A stretch of 64,000 nucleotides of DNA from an uncultured Psychrosphaera sp. (GTDB lineage: Bacteria; Pseudomonadota; Gammaproteobacteria; Enterobacterales; Alteromonadaceae). The translations under genes were made by a program, and so were the position numbers. The notes under the pieces are model-generated. The model saw only the letters and a list, made by a program, of their open reading frames with translations. It did no database searches and had not been told where the DNA came from. The stretch spans positions 62,001-126,000 of the forward strand of contig NZ_CANMSK010000005.1 in assembly GCF_947500655.1 (NCBI RefSeq). Direction: 5' to 3'. Of this stretch, positions 15,679 through 25,029 are shown one piece after another (within the stretch, counting starts at the first letter, position 1; every line of letters starts with the position of its first letter).

Positions 15679-17463
15679 TTAATCTTGCTGCATTGTCCAC
15701 ATTTTTGCATAACGTCCATTAGCAGCTATTAATTGTTGATGATCACCTGTTTCTACAATCTCACCTTGATGCATGACAATAATTTTATCTGCATCGACTA
15801 TAGTGGATAGTCGGTGAGCAATCACTAACGATGTATGCCCTGTGGAAATATCTTGTAGTGCTTTTAAGATTGCTTGTTCTGAGCCTGAGTCTAACGACGA
15901 CGTTGCTTCATCAAATATAAGTATTGGCGGACGTTTTAAGATTGTTCTGGCGATGGCGACTCTTTGTTTTTCTCCACCAGATAACTTCAAACCTCTTTCT
16001 CCAACGATTGCATGTTCTTTTTTTGGTAAGTCTTGAATAAAGTCAAACAAGTGCGCATGTTTGATGGCTTGCCAAACTTCCGAATCATCCGCATTGGGGT
16101 TACCATATCGGATATTTTCAAAAATGGTGTCATTAAATAAAACCGTATCTTGCGGGACTATGCCCATATGTTTTCGTAAAGATTGCTGCGTCACTGTTTT
16201 TATATCAACGCCATCAATTTCAATTGAACCTTGAGTTACATCGTAAAAACGAAATAACAATTTAACTAATGTCGACTTCCCAGAACCACTTTCACCTACC
16301 ACAGCCAATTTTTCACCGCTGTTAATATTAAAGCTGATGCCTTTTAAGATTGGTCGACTAGGATCGTATTCGAACTTAACATGATTAAAGCGAATCGCAC
16401 CTTTACTAATCGATAAATCTACCGCATCGTTTGAGTCTGTCACTTTCGGTTTGCGCGCCAGCAACTCAAACATACGTTCAATATTTGCTAATGAGCCTTT
16501 AATTTCACGGTAAACAAACCCTAAAAAATTTAATGGCATAAATAACTGCATCATAAAGGCATTAATCAACACAAAGTCACCTAAGGTCATTTCCTTAGCT
16601 ACAACACCTTGGGCTGCCAGTAATAACATGGCGGTCATAGCCGACGCTATGATCATCGCCTGGCCGCTATTGAGACCGAATAGGGTTAACCTGTTTTTTC
16701 TACGAGCACTTTCCCATAAAGCTAATTCATCATCATAGCGTTTGGCTTCGTATTCTTCGTTATTAAAGTATTTAACGGTTTCGTAATTTAGCAAGCTATC
16801 AATTGCACGCGAGTTGCTAGATGAGTCTGCTTTGTTGGCTTCGCGGATATATTTAGTTCGCCATTCTGTCGCATACGCAGTAAAAGCTATGTATAAAACA
16901 ATTGAGCTGAAAGTAATTAAAGCGAAACTTATACCGTATTGATAAAAGAAAATAGCAACTACAAATAGTATTTCTAATAAGGTAGGAACAATATTGAACA
17001 CCATAAAACGCATTAAAAAGCTGATGCCAGATGTACCGCGTTCCATATCTCTGGATAGCCCACCTGTTTGGCGATTTAAATGGAAGTCTAAGTCTAAGTT
17101 ATGTAAATGATTAAATAACTTCAAGCCAACTCTGCGCATTGCTCGCTCTGTTACTCTGCCAAATAAAGTGTCGCGGATCTCGCCTAAAATAACATTAAAA
17201 AATCTAAGTAGGCCATACGCTAATACCAAACTAACTGGCACAGCAATAATAGCGACCACACCCTCATTAACTTGATCTAATGAATCTACAATTTCTTTCA
17301 ACACAAACGGCAAGCCAACAATCGCGACTTTAGCTAACACTAAGCATATTAATGCCAACACAACTCGAAGTTTATGTTCCATTAAATATGGTAATAAGGA
17401 CGTTATTGATCGCCAACTAAATTCGGTTGGATTTGTATCTGGTGCGTGTTTACTATTTCTCAC
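15679..17463 (-). CDS. Atm1/HMT1-type ABC transporter (permease-ATPase half transporter)
   Basis: A 594-aa protein with six transmembrane helices (about residues 20-310) and a C-terminal ABC ATPase. Visible motifs are Walker A GESGSGKST, signature LSGGEKQRVAIAR, Walker B ILIFDEATSSLD and H-loop 'VIAHRLST'. The membrane half matches the Atm1/HMT1 branch ('GLSRDMERGTSGISFLMRF', 'ALNYETVKYFNNEEYE'-like: LLNYETVKYFNNEEYE), which exports glutathione-linked or metal-thiol compounds from the cytoplasm. It would act as a homodimer. Single-gene unit with no partner. Confidence 0.88.
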   Translation of the reverse strand: MRNSKHAPDTNPTEFSWRSITSLLPYLMEHKLRVVLALICLVLAKVAIVGLPFVLKEIVDSLDQVNEGVVAIIAVPVSLVLAYGLLRFFNVILGEIRDTLFGRVTERAMRRVGLKLFNHLHNLDLDFHLNRQTGGLSRDMERGTSGISFLMRFMVFNIVPTLLEILFVVAIFFYQYGISFALITFSSIVLYIAFTAYATEWRTKYIREANKADSSSNSRAIDSLLNYETVKYFNNEEYEAKRYDDELALWESARRKNRLTLFGLNSGQAMIIASAMTAMLLLAAQGVVAKEMTLGDFVLINAFMMQLFMPLNFLGFVYREIKGSLANIERMFELLARKPKVTDSNDAVDLSISKGAIRFNHVKFEYDPSRPILKGISFNINSGEKLAVVGESGSGKSTLVKLLFRFYDVTQGSIEIDGVDIKTVTQQSLRKHMGIVPQDTVLFNDTIFENIRYGNPNADDSEVWQAIKHAHLFDFIQDLPKKEHAIVGERGLKLSGGEKQRVAIARTILKRPPILIFDEATSSLDSGSEQAILKALQDISTGHTSLVIAHRLSTIVDADKIIVMHQGEIVETGDHQQLIAANGRYAKMWTMQQD

Positions 17464-17569
17464 TATTTATCTCGTTATTCATTCACTTTATAGTATAAAA
17501 ATGTTCATTTGACTTAAGACCCATTAGAGTATATTTTCCATCATCTTTTACTATTTTGGGTACGTTATT

Positions 17570-18160
17570 ATGACATTTATTGTTTCATTTATTGTAAGTA
17601 TCATATTTACTTTAATGATAGGCCTAGCTTTAGTGCGTCTGCAAGAAGCAAGAAAGATAGAAGCTAAAAACAAATCAATGAACAAACAAGTAAGAGATAT
17701 TCAAGCGAGCTTTAGAGAGCTTGTTGCTCCGCTTTATACAGACAATATAGTTAATGTTATGTCAAGACAAAGACTAACATCAATCGTCACTAACTTTTTT
17801 GTTTTTCAGCCTGTATCTGAAGAAAACATTGAAAGATTACTCCATATCGTTGAGTCATGCCGAGGAGTATTTGATAAGTGTCGAATAGAAAACACTCAAT
17901 ACCCTGAAGAGTTTCCAGGTGTGTTTGATAAGTTTATTCAGTCAATTCCTATTAGCGCCCGTGACTTTAAAGTTAATTTTTATAATATAGCCCTACCAAC
18001 TATTCTTGAAGAGTTTGTCTACTCGCTTGATACCTTATCTGGTGTAATAGAAAAAGATCCAGAAAGTATTCGTGATGAAAAACCATTCGATATAAGAGGA
18101 CTAAATGAGGGGCTTGAAGAACCAGTTAAAAAAACACAACTACCGCCATCAATGCATTAA
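17570..18160 (+). CDS. single-pass membrane protein of unknown function
   Basis: A 196-aa protein with an N-terminal helix (VSFIVSIIFTLMIGLALVRL) followed by a charged likely coiled coil (EARKIEAKNKSMNKQVRDIQ) and an alpha-helical cytoplasmic domain rich in Phe and Glu. I do not recognise a family. It is alone between the divergent ABC transporter and a phosphoribosyltransferase. No enzymatic motif is visible. Confidence 0.6.
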   Translation: MTFIVSFIVSIIFTLMIGLALVRLQEARKIEAKNKSMNKQVRDIQASFRELVAPLYTDNIVNVMSRQRLTSIVTNFFVFQPVSEENIERLLHIVESCRGVFDKCRIENTQYPEEFPGVFDKFIQSIPISARDFKVNFYNIALPTILEEFVYSLDTLSGVIEKDPESIRDEKPFDIRGLNEGLEEPVKKTQLPPSMH

Positions 18161-18274
18161 TGTAATATAAACCGATTCTATTTGCTTATATTACTCAGTT
18201 CTAAAAAAATTACGTGTTAGCCACTGAATAAATAATCTATAATTTGGAATCATTTATTAATTGGTAGCCCCTCA

Positions 18275-18835
18275 ATGAGCACAAAAAAATTTATAACTTC
18301 ACAAGAGCTTCTAGAAGATTCATTTAGATTAGCTCATAAAGTATTTGAAGATGGTTTCCGTCCAGACTTTATCATAGGTATATGGCGCGGTGGCGCACCA
18401 ATAGGTATAGCTGTTCAAGAGTTTTTTGACTTTAAAAAAGTAGAAACTGATCACATTGCAGTCCGTACTTCGTCTTATTACGGAATTGGGCAACAATCTA
18501 AAGAAATTAAAGTGCACGGTTTGCACTATTTAATTGAGAATGCAAACGCCTCTGACTCATTATTAATTGTTGATGATGTATTTGACTCAGGCCGCAGCAT
18601 TGACGCCTTAATTAAGCAAATACGCTCATTATCTCGCCTTAATACACCAAAAGACATTCGTATTGCTTGTCCTTGGTATAAACCTACTAATAACCAAGTA
18701 GACATTATTCCTGATTATTATATAAACGAAAGTGAAGAATGGTTAGTATTTCCACATGAACTTTCTGGATTAACAAAAGAAGAGTTATTAGAAGGTAAAG
18801 CTGAGTTAGCCAATATTAAACATTTATTGGTTTAA
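18275..18835 (+). CDS. purine-type phosphoribosyltransferase
   Basis: A 186-aa cytoplasmic protein. The PRPP-binding loop LLIVDDVFDSGRSI (about residues 96-109) and an N-terminal 'DFIIGIWRGGAPIGI' define a type I phosphoribosyltransferase. Members convert hypoxanthine, xanthine or guanine plus PRPP to nucleotides; the 'SSYYG' hood segment fits the hypoxanthine/xanthine branch, but the specific base cannot be told. It ends at a strong terminator shared with the converging porin/PBP unit. Confidence 0.75.
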   Translation: MSTKKFITSQELLEDSFRLAHKVFEDGFRPDFIIGIWRGGAPIGIAVQEFFDFKKVETDHIAVRTSSYYGIGQQSKEIKVHGLHYLIENANASDSLLIVDDVFDSGRSIDALIKQIRSLSRLNTPKDIRIACPWYKPTNNQVDIIPDYYINESEEWLVFPHELSGLTKEELLEGKAELANIKHLLV

Positions 18836-18874
18836 CCCATCTAATTTAATTAATGATTAGTTAAATTCAGACAC

Positions 18875-18902
18875 AAAAAAAGGAGCTTTCGCTCCTTTTT
18901 TA
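18875..18902. terminator. bidirectional terminator
   Basis: Stem AGGAGC-TTTC-GCTCCT flanked by A7 on the left and T6 on the right. It serves both the phosphoribosyltransferase (+) and the first PBP gene (-), which converge here. Confidence 0.9.
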
Positions 18903-18922
18903 ATGGAATAAATTAAGCTCTA

Positions 18923-19342
18923 TTAGAACTTAGCTATTACTTTTACCGCACCAGTAACCGCGCTAACATCCACATAACCGATTAAAGTCGGATCTGCCGA
19001 GATAAGACTTATCACTTCTGCGTCATTAGCTACCACTTTTGGTGGAGTGCCTTTACCAGTAAATACTAATTTAGACCAATATGACTTTATTTGGCTGCCT
19101 GATTTATTTAACACTTTAGAGTTAAATTCATCTGTTGCTGCACTTGATGGATCTTGCGTGATTGGTACCGCTTGACCACCACCGTCAAAACTCTTCTTTT
19201 TACCTAGAAATATTCTAGAGATAGATGAACTATCAATTGCTGAAGCATTTGAAGGGTGAACTACCACGGCGATTTCGGCTTGAGCAAATACTGACGTTAA
19301 GCCAAGAATCGTTACACATAATTTTGTTTTTAGAAATTTCAT
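18923..19342 (-). CDS. PstS-like small periplasmic protein, copy 1
   Basis: A 139-aa protein with a signal peptide (cleavage after VFAQA) and a single PBP-like domain: IAVVVHPSNAS at the start, 'ISRIFLGKKKSFDGGG', and 'GTPPKVV...IGYVD'. It resembles the first lobe of phosphate-binding PstS proteins, half their usual length. The gene sits 10 nt after a porin gene, an arrangement repeated three times. The mature part differs from copy 2 at one residue, while four differences fall in the signal peptide. A role in binding phosphate or another oxyanion close to the porin is inferred. Confidence 0.75.
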   Translation of the reverse strand: MKFLKTKLCVTILGLTSVFAQAEIAVVVHPSNASAIDSSSISRIFLGKKKSFDGGGQAVPITQDPSSAATDEFNSKVLNKSGSQIKSYWSKLVFTGKGTPPKVVANDAEVISLISADPTLIGYVDVSAVTGAVKVIAKF

Positions 19343-19352
19343 TTATTGCCCC

Positions 19353-20528
19353 TTAAAATACCAAGTCCACACCAACTGACAATACATTTATTGCATCTGC
19401 ATCGTTAATTTTAGTACTTGTGATATCAAGTTTTAATGCTGCTGATGGGTGAAAATTGTAACGAGCACCAATTGTAGCTGTATCAATTGTTTCCTCTTGA
19501 GATGCAATAAGAGCTTGATATGTTCCTTGCGGATATACAGTACCATAACCAGTTATATCTAAACTTACTGGTAATACAGAGCTGTAATCGTAATCACCCT
19601 CATTAGTATCTTCACCATGCTCAGTTATCGCATAGATAGTAAAGTCATAGATACGGTACCCTACAGATACATAATACTGCTCTTGTTTTGCTACAATGCT
19701 ATTTTCTACGTCAACCGTTGTAAATTCAGCCTCAATTAATAAATTATTGTAATCAACAGCGAATCCAAGTCCAATAAACGAACCTATATCATCATCAACA
19801 TTTAAATCACTAGCAACTTGTGGATATATATTACCAACCAGAGCAATACCGTTATTTAACAGTCTATCCGGATCTTCATTATTTTCAAAACTAATTGATG
19901 TTTCTGCTTGAGCATAGATTGCACGAGCTGTAAACCAGTCATAAGTTAGAGTCCAGTTGATACCCATTATATTATTTAATGTGGCTGGATCTTCATCTGA
20001 TACTAAATCCACACTACCATCATAACTGCCATAAATAACTTGGATACTTGAGTCCCAATTACCTAGTGTATGATTGTTTACTATACTCAAACCATCAAAT
20101 GTAGAAAATACTAAGCTGTATACTGCTTGTGGTGGACGTGCCCATGTATATGCATAACCAACATCCAAGAAGTCTGAATAACGGTAAAATGGAATACGAA
20201 GTTTACCGGCATTTATCTGTGTGCTGTCACTAATTTCATAAGACAAATAAGCCCACTCAAATTCTGCAGCGTAATCATTCGATCCTCGCGACATGATTTG
20301 TGCCGTCGCTGATAAACCGTCACCTAAGTCAGACGCTATTTGCAAAGCAAATAAACTTTCTGGTTTAAATGAAATATTATCATTATAACCAAACATGCTT
20401 GTGTCTTCGTCATTGGTTAAACCAGCAACGACTGATGCAAAACCATTAATTCTTGTATCTGCCGCTTGAGCTAAACTTGATGTTGCACTAAGTGCAAGTA
20501 CAATTGCTGCTGCTAGAGTATTTTTCAT
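19353..20528 (-). CDS. porin-like outer-membrane protein, copy 1
   Basis: A 391-aa protein with a signal peptide (VLALSATSSLAQA), 'INGFASVVAGL', 'SFKPESLFALQIASDL', 'IPFYRYSDFLDVGYAYTWARPP' and a C-terminal beta-strand ending in Phe (VGVDLVF), typical of a 16-stranded type porin. The family is a marine gammaproteobacterial porin often found beside PstS-like proteins. It is the most diverged of the three porins here (17 residues longer, different loops in the middle), suggesting distinct channel selectivity. It precedes PBP copy 1 in one transcription unit. Confidence 0.8.
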   Translation of the reverse strand: MKNTLAAAIVLALSATSSLAQAADTRINGFASVVAGLTNDEDTSMFGYNDNISFKPESLFALQIASDLGDGLSATAQIMSRGSNDYAAEFEWAYLSYEISDSTQINAGKLRIPFYRYSDFLDVGYAYTWARPPQAVYSLVFSTFDGLSIVNNHTLGNWDSSIQVIYGSYDGSVDLVSDEDPATLNNIMGINWTLTYDWFTARAIYAQAETSISFENNEDPDRLLNNGIALVGNIYPQVASDLNVDDDIGSFIGLGFAVDYNNLLIEAEFTTVDVENSIVAKQEQYYVSVGYRIYDFTIYAITEHGEDTNEGDYDYSSVLPVSLDITGYGTVYPQGTYQALIASQEETIDTATIGARYNFHPSAALKLDITSTKINDADAINVLSVGVDLVF

Positions 20529-20647
20529 TAGTTACTTCCCATATTTTGTTGTTAATTCTTACATTTACGATAATAAATCGAAGCCTGAGCTGATTTACAT
20601 TACCGTAACTAAAACTTTAAATAGCTCTATCTATCAGAGCTCAGAAC

Positions 20648-21067
20648 TTAAAATTTAGCGATTACTTTTACCGCACCAGTAACAGCGCTAGCATCTACAT
20701 AACCGATTAAAGTCGGATCTGCCGAGATAAGACTGATCACTTCTGCGTCATTAGCCACAACCTTTGGTGGTGTGCCTTTACCTGTAAATACTAATTTAGA
20801 CCAATATGACTTTATTTGGCTGCCTGATTTATTTAACACTTTAGAGTTAAACTCATCTGTTGCTGCACTTGATGGATCTTGCGTAATTGGTACCGCTTGA
20901 CCGCCGCCATCAAAACTCTTCTTTTTACCTAGAAATATTCTAGAGATAGATGAACTATCAATTGCTGAAGCATTTGAAGGGTGAACCACTACTGCAATCT
21001 CTGCCTGAGCAAACGTTGACGCAAGTCCAAGAACAGTTATACATAATTTTGTTTTTAAAAATTTCAT
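20648..21067 (-). CDS. PstS-like small periplasmic protein, copy 2
   Basis: 139 aa, with mature sequence nearly identical to copy 1 (D-V versus D-A near residue 125) but a different signal peptide (ITVLGLASTFAQA). It follows porin copy 2 by 10 nt. No clear terminator lies between this gene and porin copy 1, so transcription may read through. The near identity to copy 1, next to a porin that resembles copy 3, points to gene conversion. Confidence 0.75.
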   Translation of the reverse strand: MKFLKTKLCITVLGLASTFAQAEIAVVVHPSNASAIDSSSISRIFLGKKKSFDGGGQAVPITQDPSSAATDEFNSKVLNKSGSQIKSYWSKLVFTGKGTPPKVVANDAEVISLISADPTLIGYVDASAVTGAVKVIAKF

Positions 21068-21077
21068 TTGTTACCCT

Positions 21078-22202
21078 TTAAAAGACTAAATCTACACCAA
21101 CTGACATAACACTTTCGCGTGATTCTTTGTTAGTTTCACTATTTGTATAATCAAACTTTAATGCGGCAGATGGATGAAAGTTGTAACGAGCGCCTAAAGA
21201 AACAATATCTTGTTTTATTTCTCGGCTTTTTAATAACCCATCAACACTTGCTCCTAATGTGCCGTAAGCAGCTGGAATTTGACCATATCTAGAGTCGTCA
21301 TATTCCTCGTTTCGGTTTTCGATAGTTGCTAACAGTGTTAACTCATCAAAACGATAACCAAGAGACAAATAAGCTGAATTTTGATCAGCAGATATACTAT
21401 TTTCTACCGCAGAGCTGATTATTTCAAAATCAACGATAAAGTTATTGTAGTCAGCACTTAAACCTATGGCTAAAAAGTCGCCATATTCTTCATCAATTTT
21501 TATATCGTTTGAAACCTCATCTAAACCATACAAGTCTAGAATTCCAATTAACTCAACCAAACCTTCATTTTGTAAATCAACAGAAACATCTGCACCAAAA
21601 TAAGCGATTCGGGCTGTTAGCCAGTCGTAATTTAATGTCCAGTTAATACCCATTAAATTACCTAATTCTGAAGGGTCACCATCGATCACACTATTATGAG
21701 ATCCGGCAATTAATTGTAAACTAGAGTCTACTTCGCCAATCGTACTGGTATATACATAACTCAAACCATCATAAGAAGTGAAATCTAAGTTATATACGCT
21801 CGAAGGTGGACGGTTCCAATTATAGGCGTAACCAACATCTAAAAAGTCAGAGTAACGATAAAATGGGATACGTAATCTACCTATATTTAGTTGAGAGCTA
21901 TCTGATATCTCATAAGACAAATAAACCCATTCAAATTCAGCAGAGTAATCATTTTCTCCGCGGGACATTATTTGTGCGGTTGCCGTTACGCTTTCAGTTA
22001 AATCTGAAGTAATTTGCAACGCAAATAAACTCTCAGGCTTAAATGACATTTTATCTGAGTAGCCAAACAGTTCTGTATCAGGATCAGACATTATCCCAGC
22101 AACAACAGAGGCGAATCCATTTATTTTAGTTTCTGCCGTAAGAGCAGGTGTCGATGTTGCACCTAGTACAACGATAATTGCTGCTACAAGTGTATTTTTC
22201 AT
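21078..22202 (-). CDS. porin-like outer-membrane protein, copy 2
   Basis: A 374-aa porin with a signal peptide and the shared framework (INGFASVVAGI, SFKPESLFALQITSDL, IPFYRYSDFLDVGYAYNW, terminal VGVDLVF). It has the same length as copy 3 and shares with it 'NWNRPPSSVYN', 'NLMG-NWTLNYDWLTAR' and a loop 'ARYNFHPSAALKFDYT-SETN', but differs in many exposed segments. It heads the second porin-PBP pair. Confidence 0.8.
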   Translation of the reverse strand: MKNTLVAAIIVVLGATSTPALTAETKINGFASVVAGIMSDPDTELFGYSDKMSFKPESLFALQITSDLTESVTATAQIMSRGENDYSAEFEWVYLSYEISDSSQLNIGRLRIPFYRYSDFLDVGYAYNWNRPPSSVYNLDFTSYDGLSYVYTSTIGEVDSSLQLIAGSHNSVIDGDPSELGNLMGINWTLNYDWLTARIAYFGADVSVDLQNEGLVELIGILDLYGLDEVSNDIKIDEEYGDFLAIGLSADYNNFIVDFEIISSAVENSISADQNSAYLSLGYRFDELTLLATIENRNEEYDDSRYGQIPAAYGTLGASVDGLLKSREIKQDIVSLGARYNFHPSAALKFDYTNSETNKESRESVMSVGVDLVF

Positions 22203-22373
22203 TAATTAATGATCCATATTTTTTGTTGATGTTTACATTAACCCTATCGAATATAAAAGAAGATAGTGCCTTTAATAGACAGTTAATGACTTTACGTGAA
22301 AATTATACCATTTTGGTAACTTGCAACCTATAGTGGTTTTCCCTAATGTTATTCAAGACAGGAATAAGTATAT

Positions 22374-22400
22374 AAAAAAGGAGCATAAGCTCCTTTTTTA
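22374..22400 (-). terminator. terminator after porin/PBP unit 3
   Basis: Stem AAAAAGGAGC-ATAA-GCTCCTTTTT, 23 nt past the stop of PBP copy 3 on the minus strand. It is the same hairpin design as at 18875-18902. The remaining spacer to porin copy 2 (22203-22373) should hold that gene's promoter. Confidence 0.9.
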
Positions 22401-22422
22401 TCTTAAGGAGCTTATGTTTAAT

Positions 22423-22842
22423 TTAGAACTTAGCTATTACCTTCACAGTACCTGTAACGGCAGTTGCGTCGATATATCCAATTAAATTTGGATTTGCTGA
22501 AATTAAACTAATTACTTCTGCATCATTCGCAACTACTTTTGGTGGTGTACCTTTACCTGTGAATACCAACTTGGACCAATATGACTTTAATTGGCTACCC
22601 GATTTATTTAACACTTTAGAGTTAAATTCATCTGTCGCAGCCATTGAAGATTCCTGATTGATAGGGACTGCTTGGCCGCCGCCATCAAAGCTTTTTAACT
22701 TACCTAAAAAGATCCTAGAGATTGCAGAGCTATCAAGTGCAGATGCATTTGAAGGGTGAACCACCACGGCGATTTCGGCTTGAGCAAATACTGACGTTAA
22801 GCCAAGAATCGTTATACATAATTTTGTTTTTAAAAATTTCAT
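22423..22842 (-). CDS. PstS-like small periplasmic protein, copy 3
   Basis: 139 aa, signal peptide as copy 1 (ITILGLTSVFAQA) but a more diverged mature part (ALDSSAISRIFLGKLKSF, 'INQESSMAATDEF', 'ANPNLIGYIDATAV'). The ligand-contact region VHPSNAS is unchanged. Located 10 nt after porin copy 3, ending in a terminator. Confidence 0.75.
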   Translation of the reverse strand: MKFLKTKLCITILGLTSVFAQAEIAVVVHPSNASALDSSAISRIFLGKLKSFDGGGQAVPINQESSMAATDEFNSKVLNKSGSQLKSYWSKLVFTGKGTPPKVVANDAEVISLISANPNLIGYIDATAVTGTVKVIAKF

Positions 22843-22852
22843 TTATTTCCCC

Positions 22853-23977
22853 TTAAAATACCAAGTCCACACCAACAGTGAATACATTTACTGCATCCGC
22901 ATCATTAGTTTCACTACTTGTATAATCAAATTTTAATGCTGCAGATGGATGGAAGTTGTAACGAGCACCTACGGAGACGATATCCTGCTGTATTTCTTGG
23001 CCTGTAAATGCAGCATCTACGTATGCATCAAGCGGAGCGTAAGCACTTGGAACTTGACCATATAAAGAATCATCAAATCCATCTTCGCGGGTTTCTGCAG
23101 TGGCTAATATAGTCCACTCATCAAAACGATAACCAACCGAAACATAAGATGAATCTTGACCTGCCGCTATCGCATCTTCCGTACCAGAGCTAATTAATTC
23201 AAAGTCGAAAAGGAAGTCATTGTAGTCAACACTCAAACCTACAGCTAAGAAGTCACCAAAATCTTCATCGACTCTTATGGTATCTGCCACACTAGTTAAG
23301 CCTACAGAATCTAATGAATTGATTATACTAATTAACCCTTCGTTATTAAGCTCAACAGTAACATCAGCAACAAAGTAACCAACTCTAGCCGTTAACCAAT
23401 CGTAATTTAATGTCCAGTTAACACCCATTAAATTATCTAATTTAGCAGAGCCAACATCTGTTTCACTACTATGAGAACCTGCAATTATTTGCACACTAGA
23501 ATCAACCATACCTAAGGTATTACTGTATACATAACTCACACCGTCATAAGTACTAAATATAGAGTTGTATACACTTGAAGGTGGGCGATTCCAATTATAG
23601 GCATAGCCTACATCTAAGAAATCGGAATAACGATAAAAAGGAATACGTAACCTACCAACATTTAGCTGAGAGTTATCAGATATCTCATAAGACAAATAAG
23701 CCCACTCAAATACTGCCGCATAATCATCTTCACCACGAGACATAATTTGAGCTGTTGCTGATAAACCATCACCTAAATCAGACGTTACTTGTAAAGCAAA
23801 TAAACTCTCTGGCTTAAATGAAATTTTATCATTGTAACCAAATAAGCTTACATCTTCGTCAGTAGTAAATCCTGCAATGACAGAAGCGAACCCCTTAATT
23901 TGAGTATCTGCCCCCAAAGCAGATGTCGATGTTGCACCAAGTGCAACTATAATTGCTGCTGCTAATGTATTTTTCAT
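22853..23977 (-). CDS. porin-like outer-membrane protein, copy 3
   Basis: A 374-aa porin with a signal peptide (GATSTSALGA) and the same framework as copies 1 and 2, ending VGVDLVF. It is first in the transcriptional order of the three tandem units, with a 610-bp upstream gap. Likely expressed from a promoter in 23978-24100. Confidence 0.8.
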   Translation of the reverse strand: MKNTLAAAIIVALGATSTSALGADTQIKGFASVIAGFTTDEDVSLFGYNDKISFKPESLFALQVTSDLGDGLSATAQIMSRGEDDYAAVFEWAYLSYEISDNSQLNVGRLRIPFYRYSDFLDVGYAYNWNRPPSSVYNSIFSTYDGVSYVYSNTLGMVDSSVQIIAGSHSSETDVGSAKLDNLMGVNWTLNYDWLTARVGYFVADVTVELNNEGLISIINSLDSVGLTSVADTIRVDEDFGDFLAVGLSVDYNDFLFDFELISSGTEDAIAAGQDSSYVSVGYRFDEWTILATAETREDGFDDSLYGQVPSAYAPLDAYVDAAFTGQEIQQDIVSVGARYNFHPSAALKFDYTSSETNDADAVNVFTVGVDLVF

Positions 23978-24587
23978 TAAATATAACCCATGTTGTTGTT
24001 GTTGATATTTACATTTAAAACTAGCGAGCCAAAACTAATATGACCGCTTAAAGTGAAAGCTGGTGATACAAAATAAACCGATATCACAACTTTAAAAGTA
24101 AACCACCAATCGCGATCTCGCCAACTTAGAGCAACGAGTATTGAGCTATATCAAATTAACCTGTTATTTTTCCTAACTAAAATAATGTGTATATAAAAAT
24201 AAAAATAGTCGAAAAACGTCAAATTTAGCTCTGTATTTTATTTACTTGTATGAATAATCTCAAAAAAAACATAGAAAAACGCTGTTAATATCCAAAACCT
24301 TCTAGATATTCCAACATGATGTTGCAGGGGAAATTGTGTATTATTTATCAAACCGCTAATGATTGAACATCAAGAGCTTGTTTATTTAAATAATGTTAAA
24401 GTGAGTGTTATCAATATTTAATTTATCGCCTATTACTCGTGCATGCTTTATATCGCATAGCTGTAATTTTACTAAACAACTATATTAAAAATACTTAATA
24501 ATGCTAGATAAAGTGCAATATACATTGCTCTTTTTTATTGATTAGCATACCTTGACGCCCGTATTTTCACTTAAATGGAAGCTATTA
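23978..24587. other. gene-free spacer upstream of the porin array
   Basis: 610 bp of AT-rich DNA between divergent units. I see no ORF, tRNA or long inverted repeat. It must contain the promoters for porin copy 3 (-) and the YjbR gene (+). I looked for a Pho-box pattern and did not find a convincing one. Confidence 0.5.
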
Positions 24588-24977
24588 ATGAATTTTAAAA
24601 TTCCAGTTCAAACATACTTAAAATCAAAGCCTGAAACCTTAGTGAATTTTCCATTTGATAATGTATCTGAAGTGTATAAAGTTAAGCATAAGATGTTTGC
24701 TATCCTAAGTGAAAGCAAGGCTGAGGTTAAAGCAGAAGACGACTCTGAGCCATATTGGCTAAACTTAAAATGTGACCCTGATGAAGCACTAATATTGCGC
24801 GATATTTTCCCTTCTATAATTCCAGGCTATCACATGAACAAAAAACATTGGAATACCATTATTTTAGACGGCTCAGTACCTCAAGGAGAAATTGAGCGCA
24901 TGATAGATAATTCTTATATGTTAGTTGTAAGTAATATGCCCCAAAAAGATCAAGCGTCTATCTTGGTACATTTGTGA
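24588..24977 (+). CDS. MmcQ/YjbR-family protein
   Basis: A 129-aa protein starting at ATG 24588 (GGAAG upstream), rather than the TTG at 24552. The pattern 'YKVKHKMFAILSE', 'YWLNLKCDPDEALILRDIFPSIIPGYHMNKKHWNTI' is the YjbR fold (CyaY-like, proposed double-wing DNA-binding). Cytoplasmic, biochemical role unknown in the family. Stand-alone gene. Confidence 0.8.
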   Translation: MNFKIPVQTYLKSKPETLVNFPFDNVSEVYKVKHKMFAILSESKAEVKAEDDSEPYWLNLKCDPDEALILRDIFPSIIPGYHMNKKHWNTIILDGSVPQGEIERMIDNSYMLVVSNMPQKDQASILVHL

Positions 24978-25029
24978 AATAGATATTTAACGAGGCATAA
25001 TAATGCCTCACCAAATATATCGATACTAC

